NCBI GenBank assembly: GCA_035762665.1
Contig: DASTNZ010000004.1
Coordinates: forward strand, 1 to 64,000
DNA from: JASLBX01 sp035762665
Lineage (GTDB): Bacteria; Actinomycetota; Actinomycetes; Jiangellales; Jiangellaceae
Reading direction: 5' to 3'
DNA: 64,000 nucleotides
Below the pieces are notes generated by a model that saw nothing but the letters and a program-made list of their open reading frames with translations, searched no databases and had not been told where the DNA came from. How positions within the stretch are numbered: the stretch's first letter is position 1; each line of letters opens with the position of its first letter. Below are positions 51,244 through 59,262 of this stretch, one piece after another. The translations under genes were made by a program, and so were the position numbers.

Positions 51244-52761
51244 TCAGCTGAACCGGTATCCCGACGCGTCGGCGGCCACAACCAGCTCGGCTCGCCACGT
51301 CCCTTCGGGGACGCCCTCAAGCTGCTCGACCACTTCGCCGTCCTCGTCGACCAGGTCGTAGGGGGTGATCCGGTCGGTGATCTCCAGGACGACAGGAAGT
51401 TCACCCGCTTCGGAGATGACCTCGACGTCGACGACCTCAAACTGCAGGCCGCGCGGCCGGACTCCCGCATCCTGGTAGTCCTGGATCAACTCGTAGTCGG
51501 CGGCCAGGTGTGGACTGGTCGGCGCGAAGAGCTGGCACAACCGCTCCGGATCCAGCTCGGTGAATGCCGTCGCCCGAAGTTCGAACATGCCCTCCACCAC
51601 CGGCGTCCAGTCAGTCACCTCGGGAGGTGCCTCGGTCGGCGCCGGCTGGAGCCCGCCACACAGGTCCACAGCCTCTTCCGTGCTGCCCGGTGAGGTGACC
51701 CGGCCGGCCCCAGGCAGCATGCTGACGTCCTCGCCGCGCAGCTGGTTCCACACGCCGTACGCGCCGAGTCCGACCACCGGCAAGGCAACGAGCAGCGCAA
51801 GCCCGACGAGCAGGAAGTCCTTCCGGCTGCGCGGCCGGCGGCGCTCTTTGTCCGCAGGCGGCCTCGGTTCCACGGCAGGCTCGAGCTCTGGGCGGCCGCG
51901 CCCGCGTGCCCTGCGGCCTCCGCGGCGTCCCGGATCGGTTTCCTCGGCGTCGGCCTCGTCGGTCATGCCGACCTCGGAGAGCTCACCCGTGTTCGCGACC
52001 AAGCCGACCGGCTCGGGATCAGCCAACGCGAACATCGCGTTCGACAGCGATGCGGCATCCAGACGGCGATCGGGATCGGGGTGCAGTGCGCGCGCCAGCG
52101 CTCCGTGCGTGGCCGGCGCGATGCCTGGCAGCGTCAGTGGCTTGCCCGGCAGGTATCCGGTCAGGGCGAGCACAGCGGTCGCGGCCATTCCGTACACGTC
52201 CGAGGCCGGAACCGGCCACTTGCCGGCTTCCACCTCGGGCGCGGTCACGCCCGGCACCAGCGCCGGGAACTGACCAGTGAGCCGGGCCACCCCTAGGTCA
52301 GACAGCATCGGGCGGCCGTCGGCGGTGAACAGGATGTTCGCCGGTTGCACCTCCCCGTGGACAACCCCCCGGCGGTGGATCTCGGACAGGGCATCGGCGA
52401 GCGGCGCGCAGATCGTCACTACCTCACCGGGGTCGAGCACTTGCCGGGCCCCGAGCAGGTCGGCGAGGTTTCCGCCGTCCGCGAGAGCCATCACAACCGC
52501 CAGGCCGTCCTCGATCTCAATCACCCCGTAGATCGGAACGAGATGCGGGTGATCGACAGTGGTGAGCGCCAGCGCCTCCTGCTGCGCCTCGGCCCGCTGC
52601 TCGAACGACGGGATAGCCAGCAGCTTGACTGCGACGATCTCTCCCGAACTCTCCTCGCGCGCTACCCAGACCGAACCGTGACTACCAACGCCGAGCCGCT
52701 GCTCGAGCAGGTAGCCCGGCACGAAGGGAGAGTCCACGTGCGTATCGTTGCAAACGCTCAC
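51244..52761 (-). CDS. Membrane-anchored Ser/Thr kinase-like protein, probable pseudokinase
   Basis: 505 residues from GTG 52761 (GTG 52737 possible). The kinase-like domain (about 10-255) has a glycine loop LGVGSHGSVW, ATP lysine in IVAVKLL, and metal Asp in LSDLGVARL. The catalytic loop reads VVHGEVQPANIL instead of VVHRDVKPANIL: the catalytic Asp is Glu, Arg is Gly, Lys is Gln. A basic linker (GRRGGRRARGRGR) and one transmembrane helix (about 315-337) follow, then an extracytoplasmic domain (about 345-505) with two Cys. It divides from lipB by a 118 bp promoter region. It may be a scaffold rather than an enzyme. Confidence 0.88.
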   Translation of the reverse strand: MSVCNDTHVDSPFVPGYLLEQRLGVGSHGSVWVAREESSGEIVAVKLLAIPSFEQRAEAQQEALALTTVDHPHLVPIYGVIEIEDGLAVVMALADGGNLADLLGARQVLDPGEVVTICAPLADALSEIHRRGVVHGEVQPANILFTADGRPMLSDLGVARLTGQFPALVPGVTAPEVEAGKWPVPASDVYGMAATAVLALTGYLPGKPLTLPGIAPATHGALARALHPDPDRRLDAASLSNAMFALADPEPVGLVANTGELSEVGMTDEADAEETDPGRRGGRRARGRGRPELEPAVEPRPPADKERRRPRSRKDFLLVGLALLVALPVVGLGAYGVWNQLRGEDVSMLPGAGRVTSPGSTEEAVDLCGGLQPAPTEAPPEVTDWTPVVEGMFELRATAFTELDPERLCQLFAPTSPHLAADYELIQDYQDAGVRPRGLQFEVVDVEVISEAGELPVVLEITDRITPYDLVDEDGEVVEQLEGVPEGTWRAELVVAADASGYRFS

Positions 52762-52879
52762 AGCCGCCCGTGCGCTGCCCGTGGGTTTCACTCGGCCGCT
52801 CGCATACGCTGGACTTCATGAGCCACCCCACAAGACCGCTCGCTCCGCAAGCTCCGTTCGCGTTGCGGAGGCCACGGCA

Positions 52880-53536
52880 GTGAGTGCGCTCGAGGTGATC
52901 CATTACGACGGTTTCGTTCCGTACCGGGCTGGCTGGGACGAGCAACGACGCCTGCACGGCCAGCGCACCGCGGGTGAGATCGGTGACACGGTAATGCTGC
53001 TGCAGCACGAGCCGGTCTACACCGCCGGCAAGCGCACCGAGCCGCACGAACGACCCCTCCCCGGATCCGGCGCACCCACGATCGACGTCGACCGCGGCGG
53101 CAAGATCACCTGGCATGGACCCGGCCAGCTCGTCGGATACCCGATCGTCAAGCTCCCCGACCCGGTCGACGTCGTCGCGTACGTCCGGCGGGTCGAGCAG
53201 ATGCTCATCGACACGTGCGCGGAGCTTGGCCTCCAGACTGGGCGGATCGAGGGTCGCAGCGGCGTCTGGGTCCAGGCCGACGACCGCGGGCCGGCCCGCA
53301 AAGTGGCGGCCATCGGTATTCGGGTGGCCCAGGGCGTGACGATGCACGGTTTCGCCCTCAACTGCGACGCCGATTTGGATTGGTACGCGCGCATTGTCCC
53401 GTGCGGCATCGCCGACGCGGGCGTCACGTCGCTGACGGCCGAGCTAGACCGGCAGGTCACTGTGGCCGAGGTCTCACCCGTGATCGAACGCCACCTGCCC
53501 ACCATCCTCGCGACGGAACGTACTCTGGTTGCGTGA
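52880..53536 (+). CDS. lipB: Octanoyl-ACP:protein octanoyltransferase
   Basis: 218 residues from GTG 52880. Motifs: LLQHEPVYTAGKRTEPHER, DRGGKITWHGPGQLVGYP, active-site Lys in RKVAAIGIRV and Cys in CGIADAGVTSL. It transfers octanoate from acyl carrier protein to the lipoyl domain lysine, first step of lipoate assembly. It overlaps lipA by GTGA. Upstream in-frame codons from 52748 look non-coding. Confidence 0.96.
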   Translation: MSALEVIHYDGFVPYRAGWDEQRRLHGQRTAGEIGDTVMLLQHEPVYTAGKRTEPHERPLPGSGAPTIDVDRGGKITWHGPGQLVGYPIVKLPDPVDVVAYVRRVEQMLIDTCAELGLQTGRIEGRSGVWVQADDRGPARKVAAIGIRVAQGVTMHGFALNCDADLDWYARIVPCGIADAGVTSLTAELDRQVTVAEVSPVIERHLPTILATERTLVA

Positions 53537-54474
53537 GCGTCGCACCGGAAGGTCGTCGACTGCTGCGCCTCGAGGTGCGTAACAGCCGGACACCGATCGA
53601 GAAGAAGCCGTCCTGGATCAAGACGACGGCCCGGATGGGGCCGGAATACAGGGAGCTTCAGGCGCTGGTAAAGCGCGAGGGACTGCACACCGTGTGCCAG
53701 GAGGCCGGCTGCCCGAACATCTTCGAGTGCTGGGAAGACCGCGAAGCCACCTTCCTCATCGGCGGTGACCACTGCACCAGGCGGTGCGACTTCTGCCAGA
53801 TCGACACGGGCAAGCCAGAGCCACTGGACCGCGACGAGCCGCGCCGGGTGGCCGAGTCGGTTCAGGCGATGGGTCTGCGGTACGCCACGGTCACCGGGGT
53901 GACCCGTGACGACCTGGAAGACGAAGGCGCCTGGCTGTATGCGGAGACGGTCCGCGCGATCCACGCGCTGAACCCGGACACCGGCGTCGAGATCCTCACC
54001 CCCGACTTCTCCGGGAAGGCCGAGCTGCTGCAGCAGGTCTTCGACGCTCAACCGGAGGTCTTCGCGCACAACGTCGAGACCGTGCCGCGGATCTTCAAGC
54101 GAATCCGCCCGGCGTTCCGGTACGACCGGTCGCTGGATGTGATCAGCCTGGCGCGGGACGCGGGCATGGTTACCAAGTCGAACCTCATCCTGGGCATGGG
54201 TGAGACCCGGGAGGAGATTTCGCAGGCCCTGGTTGACCTGCATGCGGCGGGGTGCGACCTGATCACGATCACGCAATACCTGCGGCCGTCTCCCCGGCAC
54301 CATCCGGTCGAGCGCTGGGTCAAGCCCGAGGAGTTCGTCGAGCTCCGCGAGGAGGCCGAGCGGATCGGCTTCGCCGGCGTCATGTCCGGCCCGCTGGTGC
54401 GCTCGTCGTACCGCGCCGGCCGGCTGTACCGACAGGCGATACAGGCTCGGTCCGCGGCAGCGACCGTCCAGTGA
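53533..54474 (+). CDS. lipA: Lipoyl synthase
   Basis: 313 residues from GTG 53533. Auxiliary Fe-S cluster cysteines in CQEAGCPNIFECW and radical-SAM cysteines CTRRCDFC, followed by QIDTGKPEPLD; C-terminal GPLVRSSYRAGR has the Arg-Ser-Ser-Tyr motif. It inserts two sulfurs into the octanoyl chain. Coupled to lipB upstream and to map downstream by GTGA overlaps. Confidence 0.97.
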   Translation: MSVAPEGRRLLRLEVRNSRTPIEKKPSWIKTTARMGPEYRELQALVKREGLHTVCQEAGCPNIFECWEDREATFLIGGDHCTRRCDFCQIDTGKPEPLDRDEPRRVAESVQAMGLRYATVTGVTRDDLEDEGAWLYAETVRAIHALNPDTGVEILTPDFSGKAELLQQVFDAQPEVFAHNVETVPRIFKRIRPAFRYDRSLDVISLARDAGMVTKSNLILGMGETREEISQALVDLHAAGCDLITITQYLRPSPRHHPVERWVKPEEFVELREEAERIGFAGVMSGPLVRSSYRAGRLYRQAIQARSAAATVQ

Positions 54475-55265
54475 TCGAACTGCGCACGCCGGCCGAGATT
54501 GAGGCCATGCGACCGGCCGGGCGCTTCGTGGCCGGCGTGCTCTCCGCCGTCGCCCACGCGGCAGATGTAGGGGTCAACCTGCTTGATCTCGACGCGCTCG
54601 CTCACGAGATGATCCGGGAGCGCGGAGCGTCCTCGTGCTACGTCGACTACCACCCCGCATTCGGCGCCTACCCGTTCGGAAAAGTCCTTTGCACGTCGGT
54701 CAACGACGCCGTACTGCACGGCCGGCCACACGACTACCGGCTCCGTGACGGCGACCTGCTCTCGATCGACTTCGCCGCGTCCGTCGACGGCTGGGTGACC
54801 GACAGCGCGCTGAGCCTAGTGGTGGGAACACCGCGCGACGACGATCTGCGATTGATCGAGGTGACCGAAACGGCGCTGGCAGCGGCGATCAAAATGGCTG
54901 TAGTAGGAAACCGGATGGGCGATATCTCCGCGACTATCGGCGACGTGGCCCGAGCCGCGGGATACCAGCCCAACACGCAGTTCGGGGGGCACGGCGTGGG
55001 CCGGACGATGCACGGCGACCCTCCGGTATCGAACGATGGCCGCCCAGGTCGTGGTCTGCCGTTGCGATCCGGACTGGTCGTCGCCATCGAGCCGTGGTTG
55101 CTCGCCGGATCGCAGGAGATCTACACCGATCGGGATGGCTGGACGCTGCGGAGCGCTGACGGTTCGCGCGGCGCGCATAGTGAGCACACGGTCGCCATCA
55201 CGGAGGACGGCCCGCTGGTGCTGACTGACCGTGGCGATTTCGACGCCGCCGGGGCGGGCAACTAA
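54471..55265 (+). CDS. map: Methionine aminopeptidase, type I
   Basis: 264 residues from GTG 54471. Pita-bread fold with metal ligands in SIDFAASVDGWVTDSA (two Asp), GHGVGRTMHGDP (His), AIEPWL (Glu) and SEHTVAI (Glu). It removes initiator methionine. Coupled to lipA by GTGA; the residue pattern shows a diverged second copy could exist elsewhere in the genome, since actinobacteria often carry several. Confidence 0.94.
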   Translation: MIELRTPAEIEAMRPAGRFVAGVLSAVAHAADVGVNLLDLDALAHEMIRERGASSCYVDYHPAFGAYPFGKVLCTSVNDAVLHGRPHDYRLRDGDLLSIDFAASVDGWVTDSALSLVVGTPRDDDLRLIEVTETALAAAIKMAVVGNRMGDISATIGDVARAAGYQPNTQFGGHGVGRTMHGDPPVSNDGRPGRGLPLRSGLVVAIEPWLLAGSQEIYTDRDGWTLRSADGSRGAHSEHTVAITEDGPLVLTDRGDFDAAGAGN

Positions 55266-55275
55266 CCTGTCCCGC

Positions 55276-55983
55276 ATGGCACGCAAGGACGCGCAGCAGG
55301 GGTCTGCCGAGAAGAAGCCCGGCCGCATCGCTCAGATCAAGAGCACGTACCGGATGGCCAGGCGTAGCGACCGCTGGATCGGATGGGTGACGCTCGCTGC
55401 CATCCTGGTAACCCTCGGCGTATTCGTCGCCCTCGGCTTCATCCTCGACAGGCGCATCCTGTACCCGCTGATGGGACTGCCGATGGCCCTGCTCGTCGGC
55501 GCACTCATCTTCGGCCGCCGAGCCGAGCGGGCGGCCTACGCCCAGATCGAGGGCCAGCCTGGAGCCGCCATGGCCGCTCTCGGCACGCTCCGGCGCGGGT
55601 GGGACACCACACCGGTGGTCGCCACCAACAAGCATCAAGACGTCGTCCACCGCGCCGTTGGCAAGCCGGGAATCATCCTCGTCGCCGAGGGCACGTCGCA
55701 CCAGCGGCTCAGCAATCTGCTCGGTCAGGAGAAGCGCCGCCATGCTCGAGTCTCCCCCGAGACGCCGATCCACGAGATCATTGTCGGGCGTGGCGAGGAT
55801 GAGATCCCGCTGCCCAAGCTGGCCCGGCAGGTCCGCAAGCTGCCGCGGCAACTTCGCGGCGCCGAGATCACCGAACTGCGCTCGCGCCTGCGGGCGTTGG
55901 GGACTCAGCCGGTGCCGATGCCCAAGGGACCGCTGCCCAAGGGCCTGAAGATCCCTAGGGGCGGAATGCCCCAACAGCGCTGA
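55276..55983 (+). CDS. DUF4191 family membrane protein
   Basis: 235 residues from ATG 55276 (MARKDAQQGSAEKKPGRIAQI). Two transmembrane helices (about 36-56 and 63-80), then the conserved cytosolic block GWDTTPVVATNKHQDVVHRAVGKPG, LVAEG and RVSPETPIHEIIVGRGEDE typical of DUF4191. Function unknown; the family often lies beside lipA in actinobacteria, as here after map. Confidence 0.93.
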   Translation: MARKDAQQGSAEKKPGRIAQIKSTYRMARRSDRWIGWVTLAAILVTLGVFVALGFILDRRILYPLMGLPMALLVGALIFGRRAERAAYAQIEGQPGAAMAALGTLRRGWDTTPVVATNKHQDVVHRAVGKPGIILVAEGTSHQRLSNLLGQEKRRHARVSPETPIHEIIVGRGEDEIPLPKLARQVRKLPRQLRGAEITELRSRLRALGTQPVPMPKGPLPKGLKIPRGGMPQQR

Positions 55984-56084
55984 CCAATCGATGACGTTCG
56001 GCAGGCGGCGCGACGTTACCTACCTGCACGCGTGGGTGTAGGTGCGTCGACACCTCTCGTGGGCGGCCGGGTGTGGCGTCAGTG

Positions 56085-56522
56085 TCAGGCGGATGACCGT
56101 GGCCCGTTGACACATGCCGTACCGGCGATCAGGTCGTGCAGGCCGCGCCGATCCTCGGTGAAAATCAGCGGCGGGATCACGAGGGCGATCAGCGCCGTCC
56201 GTACCAATCCGACCCACGGGCCGATACGCCTCCGGTCGAGCCGAATGACGCGCAGCCGAAGCAGCCACTGCCCCAGGCTCGCGCCCGTGAAGGACGTGAA
56301 CAGCCACACCACGACGAACCAGCACACCAGGGGCAGCCAGACCAACCCGCTACCTCGATCCCAGACCGCCGGGCCGGCGATGATGACGGCAACGGCATTG
56401 CCGATAGCCCAATCGATAAGCAACGCGACGAACCGTCGCCCCCACCCGGCCGGCGAGCCCGGACCCTCTGCCGGCAGGGCGTGCGCACCCACCTTGGCTT
56501 GCTTTCCGTCGCCGCTGGTCAC
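56085..56522 (-). CDS. RDD family membrane protein
   Basis: 145 residues. RDD domain: GWGRRFVALLIDWAIGNAVAV (the R..D motif in helix 1), three to four helices and RRGLHDLIAGTACV at the end (the second Asp motif). Function unknown; some RDD proteins act as Na+/H+ antiporters. It lies between DUF4191 (convergent) and glnA (divergent), a common arrangement in actinobacteria. Confidence 0.92.
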   Translation of the reverse strand: MTSGDGKQAKVGAHALPAEGPGSPAGWGRRFVALLIDWAIGNAVAVIIAGPAVWDRGSGLVWLPLVCWFVVVWLFTSFTGASLGQWLLRLRVIRLDRRRIGPWVGLVRTALIALVIPPLIFTEDRRGLHDLIAGTACVNGPRSSA

Positions 56523-56569
56523 CGCGTCAGGCTACTGTGTCGACAAGGTGAAACCTGCACTGCCGTGAC

Positions 56570-56607
56570 GTAACACGAGCGAAACACTCGGGACACAGCC
56601 GAGAAAC
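56570..56607 (+). promoter_or_regulatory. GlnR box upstream of glnA
   Basis: GTAAC-N6-GAAAC-N6-GACAC-N6-GAAAC: four half-sites with exact 6 bp spacers, the canonical a-b-a-b GlnR box of actinobacteria, 75 bp before the glnA start. GlnR would activate glnA under nitrogen limitation. Motif spacing is seen directly; regulation is established for the family. Confidence 0.88.
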
Positions 56608-56682
56608 CGCCCGCTCTTACGGTCCTTGGCAAGCGACTAGCTAGAACCGGACCGCTCGGCACCACCGGGCCTAGGAGGCTGA

Positions 56683-58107
56683 ATGTTCACCAACGGCGAC
56701 GAGCTGCTGAAGTTCGTCAAGGACGAGGGCGTCGAGTTCATCGACGTTCGATTCTGTGACCTTCCGGGCATCATGCAGCACTTCACCGTTCCGGCAGGGA
56801 CGTTCACTGCTGACACCCTCGCCGAAGGGCTTATGTTCGACGGATCGTCGATCCGGGGTTTCCAGGCGATCCACGAGTCGGATATGAAGCTCATCGCCGA
56901 TCCGACCAGCGCCTACGTCGATTTCTTCCGCCAGCACAAGACCCTGGTCATCAACTTCTTCATCGTCGACCCGTTCACCGACGAGCCTTACTCCCGCGAC
57001 CCTCGCAACATCGCGAGCAAGGCGGAGGCGTACCTGAAGAGCACCGGCATCGGCGACACCGCCTACTTCGGCCCGGAGGCGGAGTTCTACATCTTCGACG
57101 ACGTCCGTTTCGAGACCAACCAGCGGTCGGGCTTCTACTACATCGACTCGGTCGAAGCGGCCTGGAACACCGGCCGGAGCGAGGACGGCGGGAACCTCGG
57201 CTACAAGCCCCGCTACAAGCAGGGATACTTCCCGGTTCCGCCGATGGACCACCTGACCGACCTGCGCTCGGAGATGCTCAAGAACCTGATGGTCTCCGGC
57301 ATCGAGGTCGAGATGCAACACCACGAGGTCGGCACCGCCGGCCAGGCCGAGATCGATATCAGGTTCGACACGCTGCTCAAGCAGGCCGACAACCTGATGA
57401 AGTACAAGTACATCGTCAAGAACACGGCGCGGGCGGCCGGCCGGACGGTTACATTCATGCCCAAGCCGATCTTCGGCGACAACGGCTCCGGCATGCACTG
57501 CCACCAGAGCGTCTGGAAGGATGGCCAACCGCTGTTCTACGACGAGCTTGGGTACGCCGGCCTGTCGGACACCGCTCGCTGGTACATCGGCGGCCTGCTC
57601 AAGCACGCACCGGCCCTGCTGGCGTTCACCAACCCGACCGTCAACTCCTACCACCGGCTGGTGCCCGGCTTCGAAGCTCCGATCAACTTGGTCTACAGCC
57701 AGCGGAACCGATCGGCCTGCGTGCGGATCCCGATCACCGGCACCAATCCGAAGGCAAAGCGTATCGAGTTCCGGATTCCGGACCCGTCCTGCAATCCATA
57801 CATCGCCTTCTCGGCCATGCTGATGGCCGGCCTGGACGGCATTCAGAACAAGATGGAGCCGCCGGAGCCGATCGACAAGGACCTGTACGAGCTTCCTCCG
57901 GAGGAGCACGCCCAGGTCCAGCAGGTTCCGACCTCGTTGCCGGAGGTGCTGACCGCGCTCGAGGCCGACCACGAGTTCCTGCTCGCGGGCGGTGTGTTCA
58001 CCCAGGACTTGATCGAGACCTGGATCGAGTGGAAGCGCGACAACGAGGTGCTGCCGATCCAGTACCGGCCGCACCCACACGAGTTCGAGCTCTATTTCGA
58101 CATCTAG
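56683..58107 (+). CDS. glnA: Glutamine synthetase type I
   Basis: 474 residues. Motifs: MFDGSSIRGFQAIHESDM, EAEFYIFD (metal Glu), HCHQSVWKDG, NPTVNSYHRLVPGFEAP, and adenylylation-site Tyr in DKDLYELPPEE. It forms glutamine from glutamate and ammonia. Controlled here by a GlnR box and, through the Tyr, by GlnE, encoded near the right edge. ATG 56683 after TAGGAGGC. It ends just before a debris region. Confidence 0.98.
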   Translation: MFTNGDELLKFVKDEGVEFIDVRFCDLPGIMQHFTVPAGTFTADTLAEGLMFDGSSIRGFQAIHESDMKLIADPTSAYVDFFRQHKTLVINFFIVDPFTDEPYSRDPRNIASKAEAYLKSTGIGDTAYFGPEAEFYIFDDVRFETNQRSGFYYIDSVEAAWNTGRSEDGGNLGYKPRYKQGYFPVPPMDHLTDLRSEMLKNLMVSGIEVEMQHHEVGTAGQAEIDIRFDTLLKQADNLMKYKYIVKNTARAAGRTVTFMPKPIFGDNGSGMHCHQSVWKDGQPLFYDELGYAGLSDTARWYIGGLLKHAPALLAFTNPTVNSYHRLVPGFEAPINLVYSQRNRSACVRIPITGTNPKAKRIEFRIPDPSCNPYIAFSAMLMAGLDGIQNKMEPPEPIDKDLYELPPEEHAQVQQVPTSLPEVLTALEADHEFLLAGGVFTQDLIETWIEWKRDNEVLPIQYRPHPHEFELYFDI

Positions 58108-58232
58108 ATCCGCGGGTCCTCGTGACCTGCTAGGAATCGTCGGGAACGGCGGCTGACCTGCGAGAACGCCCTTTCTGCGTCTTCCAGCGTCAGTCGCCGT
58201 TCTTCGTTGGTCTGCGGCCCCAGCGCGGCGCC

Positions 58233-58532
58233 TTGCGCGCCTACGAGGAGACCGGCGTGACCGGCTATCGGCTCGAAGACGTCCCGGTCGACCTCGATCT
58301 GTTCCGGCGACTCCTCGACGGCGAGCGCTGCACGAGGCGACGCATGCTGCGCGACGTCTTCAACCGGACCGACGACCACTTGCCGCCCATCGACCTCCCC
58401 GGCGCACCGAGCAAGTGGTCAAGAATCATGAGTGGGGCTGCCGCGAACGACCCTCAAACCGCTGAGACCCGCGGCGCCGGGGCGAATACCATGAGCGAGT
58501 GGCGGGGCACAGTCCTGAAGTCGATCTCGTAG
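58233..58532 (+). pseudogene. Unrecognised ORF or gene fragment after glnA
   Basis: A frame open from 58134 to the stop at 58532, with its first usable start (TTG) at 58233. The segment LEDVPVDLDLFRRLLDGERC, followed by RRRMLRDVFNRTDDHLPPID, has GC-rich third positions and looks coding; after about 58430 the sequence degrades. There is no good ribosome site. I take it to be the 3' part of a lost gene. The minus strand also has an open frame (58104-58379), but its codon pattern is weaker. Confidence 0.35.
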
Positions 58533-58557
58533 ATGAGTTCCTCAGGCCGCTGGGTCT

Positions 58558-58818
58558 ATGGGCTGCCGAGCTTGGCCACACTGTCCCGTCAAGTCGGACG
58601 GGTCGGGTGGCCCGATTTCAGGTGCCAATCTAGGTGCATTTCATGATCGGCGTCATTACGACAAGACCCATCACGGGTTCAAAGTCATTCAGCCATCATC
58701 TGGCGAGTTCGTGATCATCTCACCGGCTGACTTCACCTATCACGTCGATCCCGAAGCCGTCGGTCCGATCACCGACCCGCGACCCGACGAGTCCGGATGC
58801 GACCCGCCCGATCAATAG
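58558..58818 (+). pseudogene. C-terminal remnant of a DUF222/HNH endonuclease
   Basis: The frame reads GGPISGANLGAFHDRRHYDK, then THHGFKVIQPSSGEFVIISP and YHVDPEAVGP. This matches the C-terminal end of DUF222/13E12-family HNH proteins: N-L-x-x-x-x-R-x-H-x-x-K-T-H-x-G-F, Q-P-x-x-G-x-F and a final Y-x-V-x-P. The DUF222 body and the first half of the HNH are absent. GC content is lower than in neighbours. It marks an old insertion or deletion event between glnA and glnE. Confidence 0.6.
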
Positions 58819-58898
58819 GATCAGCCGCTCGACGACGTAGATCAGCCGGACGACCCGCCCTTTTAGGCGGCGGCCCACTCAGTCTTGGTCGCACGAAA

Positions 58899-58948
58899 GG
58901 GGACAGCACGGTGGCGCCGCCGGGTGGGACGGCGCCACCGGTGTCCCC
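58899..58948. repeat. Large GC-rich hairpin
   Basis: Nested inverted repeats: outer 7 bp (58899-58905 ggggaca / 58942-58948 tgtcccc), inner 11 bp (58909-58919 cggtggcgccg / 58930-58940). With the next hairpin it gives two stems in tandem between the HNH remnant and the peptide gene. It may be a second terminator or a transposon remnant. Confidence 0.65.
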
Positions 58949-58981
58949 CTGGGGAGGTCTCGAACAGGCGCTTCGAGTGTC

Positions 58982-59023
58982 CAGGTGCCTTGCCCGCCCC
59001 GCCCGTGGCGGGCAAGGCACCTG
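58982..59023 (-). terminator. Terminator downstream of the small peptide gene
   Basis: A perfect 17 bp inverted repeat, arms 58982-58998 and 59007-59023 (caggtgccttgcccgcc and its complement), with an 8 nt loop. It starts 27 nt after the peptide gene's stop and would end the three-gene minus-strand unit. Confidence 0.85.
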
Positions 59024-59049
59024 AGACTGTGGTGGCTCAGATCAGCTGG

Positions 59050-59199
59050 TCAGTCCCACTTGTTGCTGTCGGAAACGATGTCCCACTTGTTGCTGTCAGT
59101 CACGTCGTCGCTCGCCGAAGCCACGCCGGCTCCAGCCCATCCAATGACTACAGCGACGATGACCGCGGACAGCGCTGCACGGCGCCGGTTGAGGGTCAT
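59050..59199 (-). CDS. Small secreted peptide with duplicated DSNKWD motif
   Basis: 49 codons from ATG 59199, with GGAAGGA 6 nt upstream (ideal). Basic start MTLNRRRAAL, hydrophobic core SAVIVAVVIGWAGAGV and signal-peptidase site ASA after residue 29. The predicted mature peptide is 20 residues, SDDVTDSNKWDIVSDSNKWD: two copies of a nine-residue unit (VTDSNKWD preceded by Asp, and IVSDSNKWD). The duplication shows at DNA level as an exact 18 bp repeat. It lies 63 bp after the BTAD-NB-ARC-TPR regulator and before a strong terminator. No family recognised. Candidate export signal for the regulator, or an AfsS-like partner. Confidence 0.8.
   Translation of the reverse strand: MTLNRRRAALSAVIVAVVIGWAGAGVASASDDVTDSNKWDIVSDSNKWD
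59053..59097. repeat. 18 bp direct repeat inside the peptide gene
   Basis: gtcccacttgttgctgtc at 59053-59070 and again at 59080-59097 (period 27 bp, exactly nine codons). Both copies encode DSNKWD on the minus strand, so the unit was probably duplicated recently, or kept identical by selection or conversion. Confidence 0.95.
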
Positions 59200-59262
59200 A
59201 GCGGATCCTTCCAAGTCTCGGATGTCCGATCTCGTGACAGATTTCAGCGACCGACTATTCGT

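Noticed and set aside
58104..58379. Minus-strand open frame after glnA
   Set aside because: The opposite plus-strand frame has the stronger GC3 pattern; no start-site or domain support on the minus strand.
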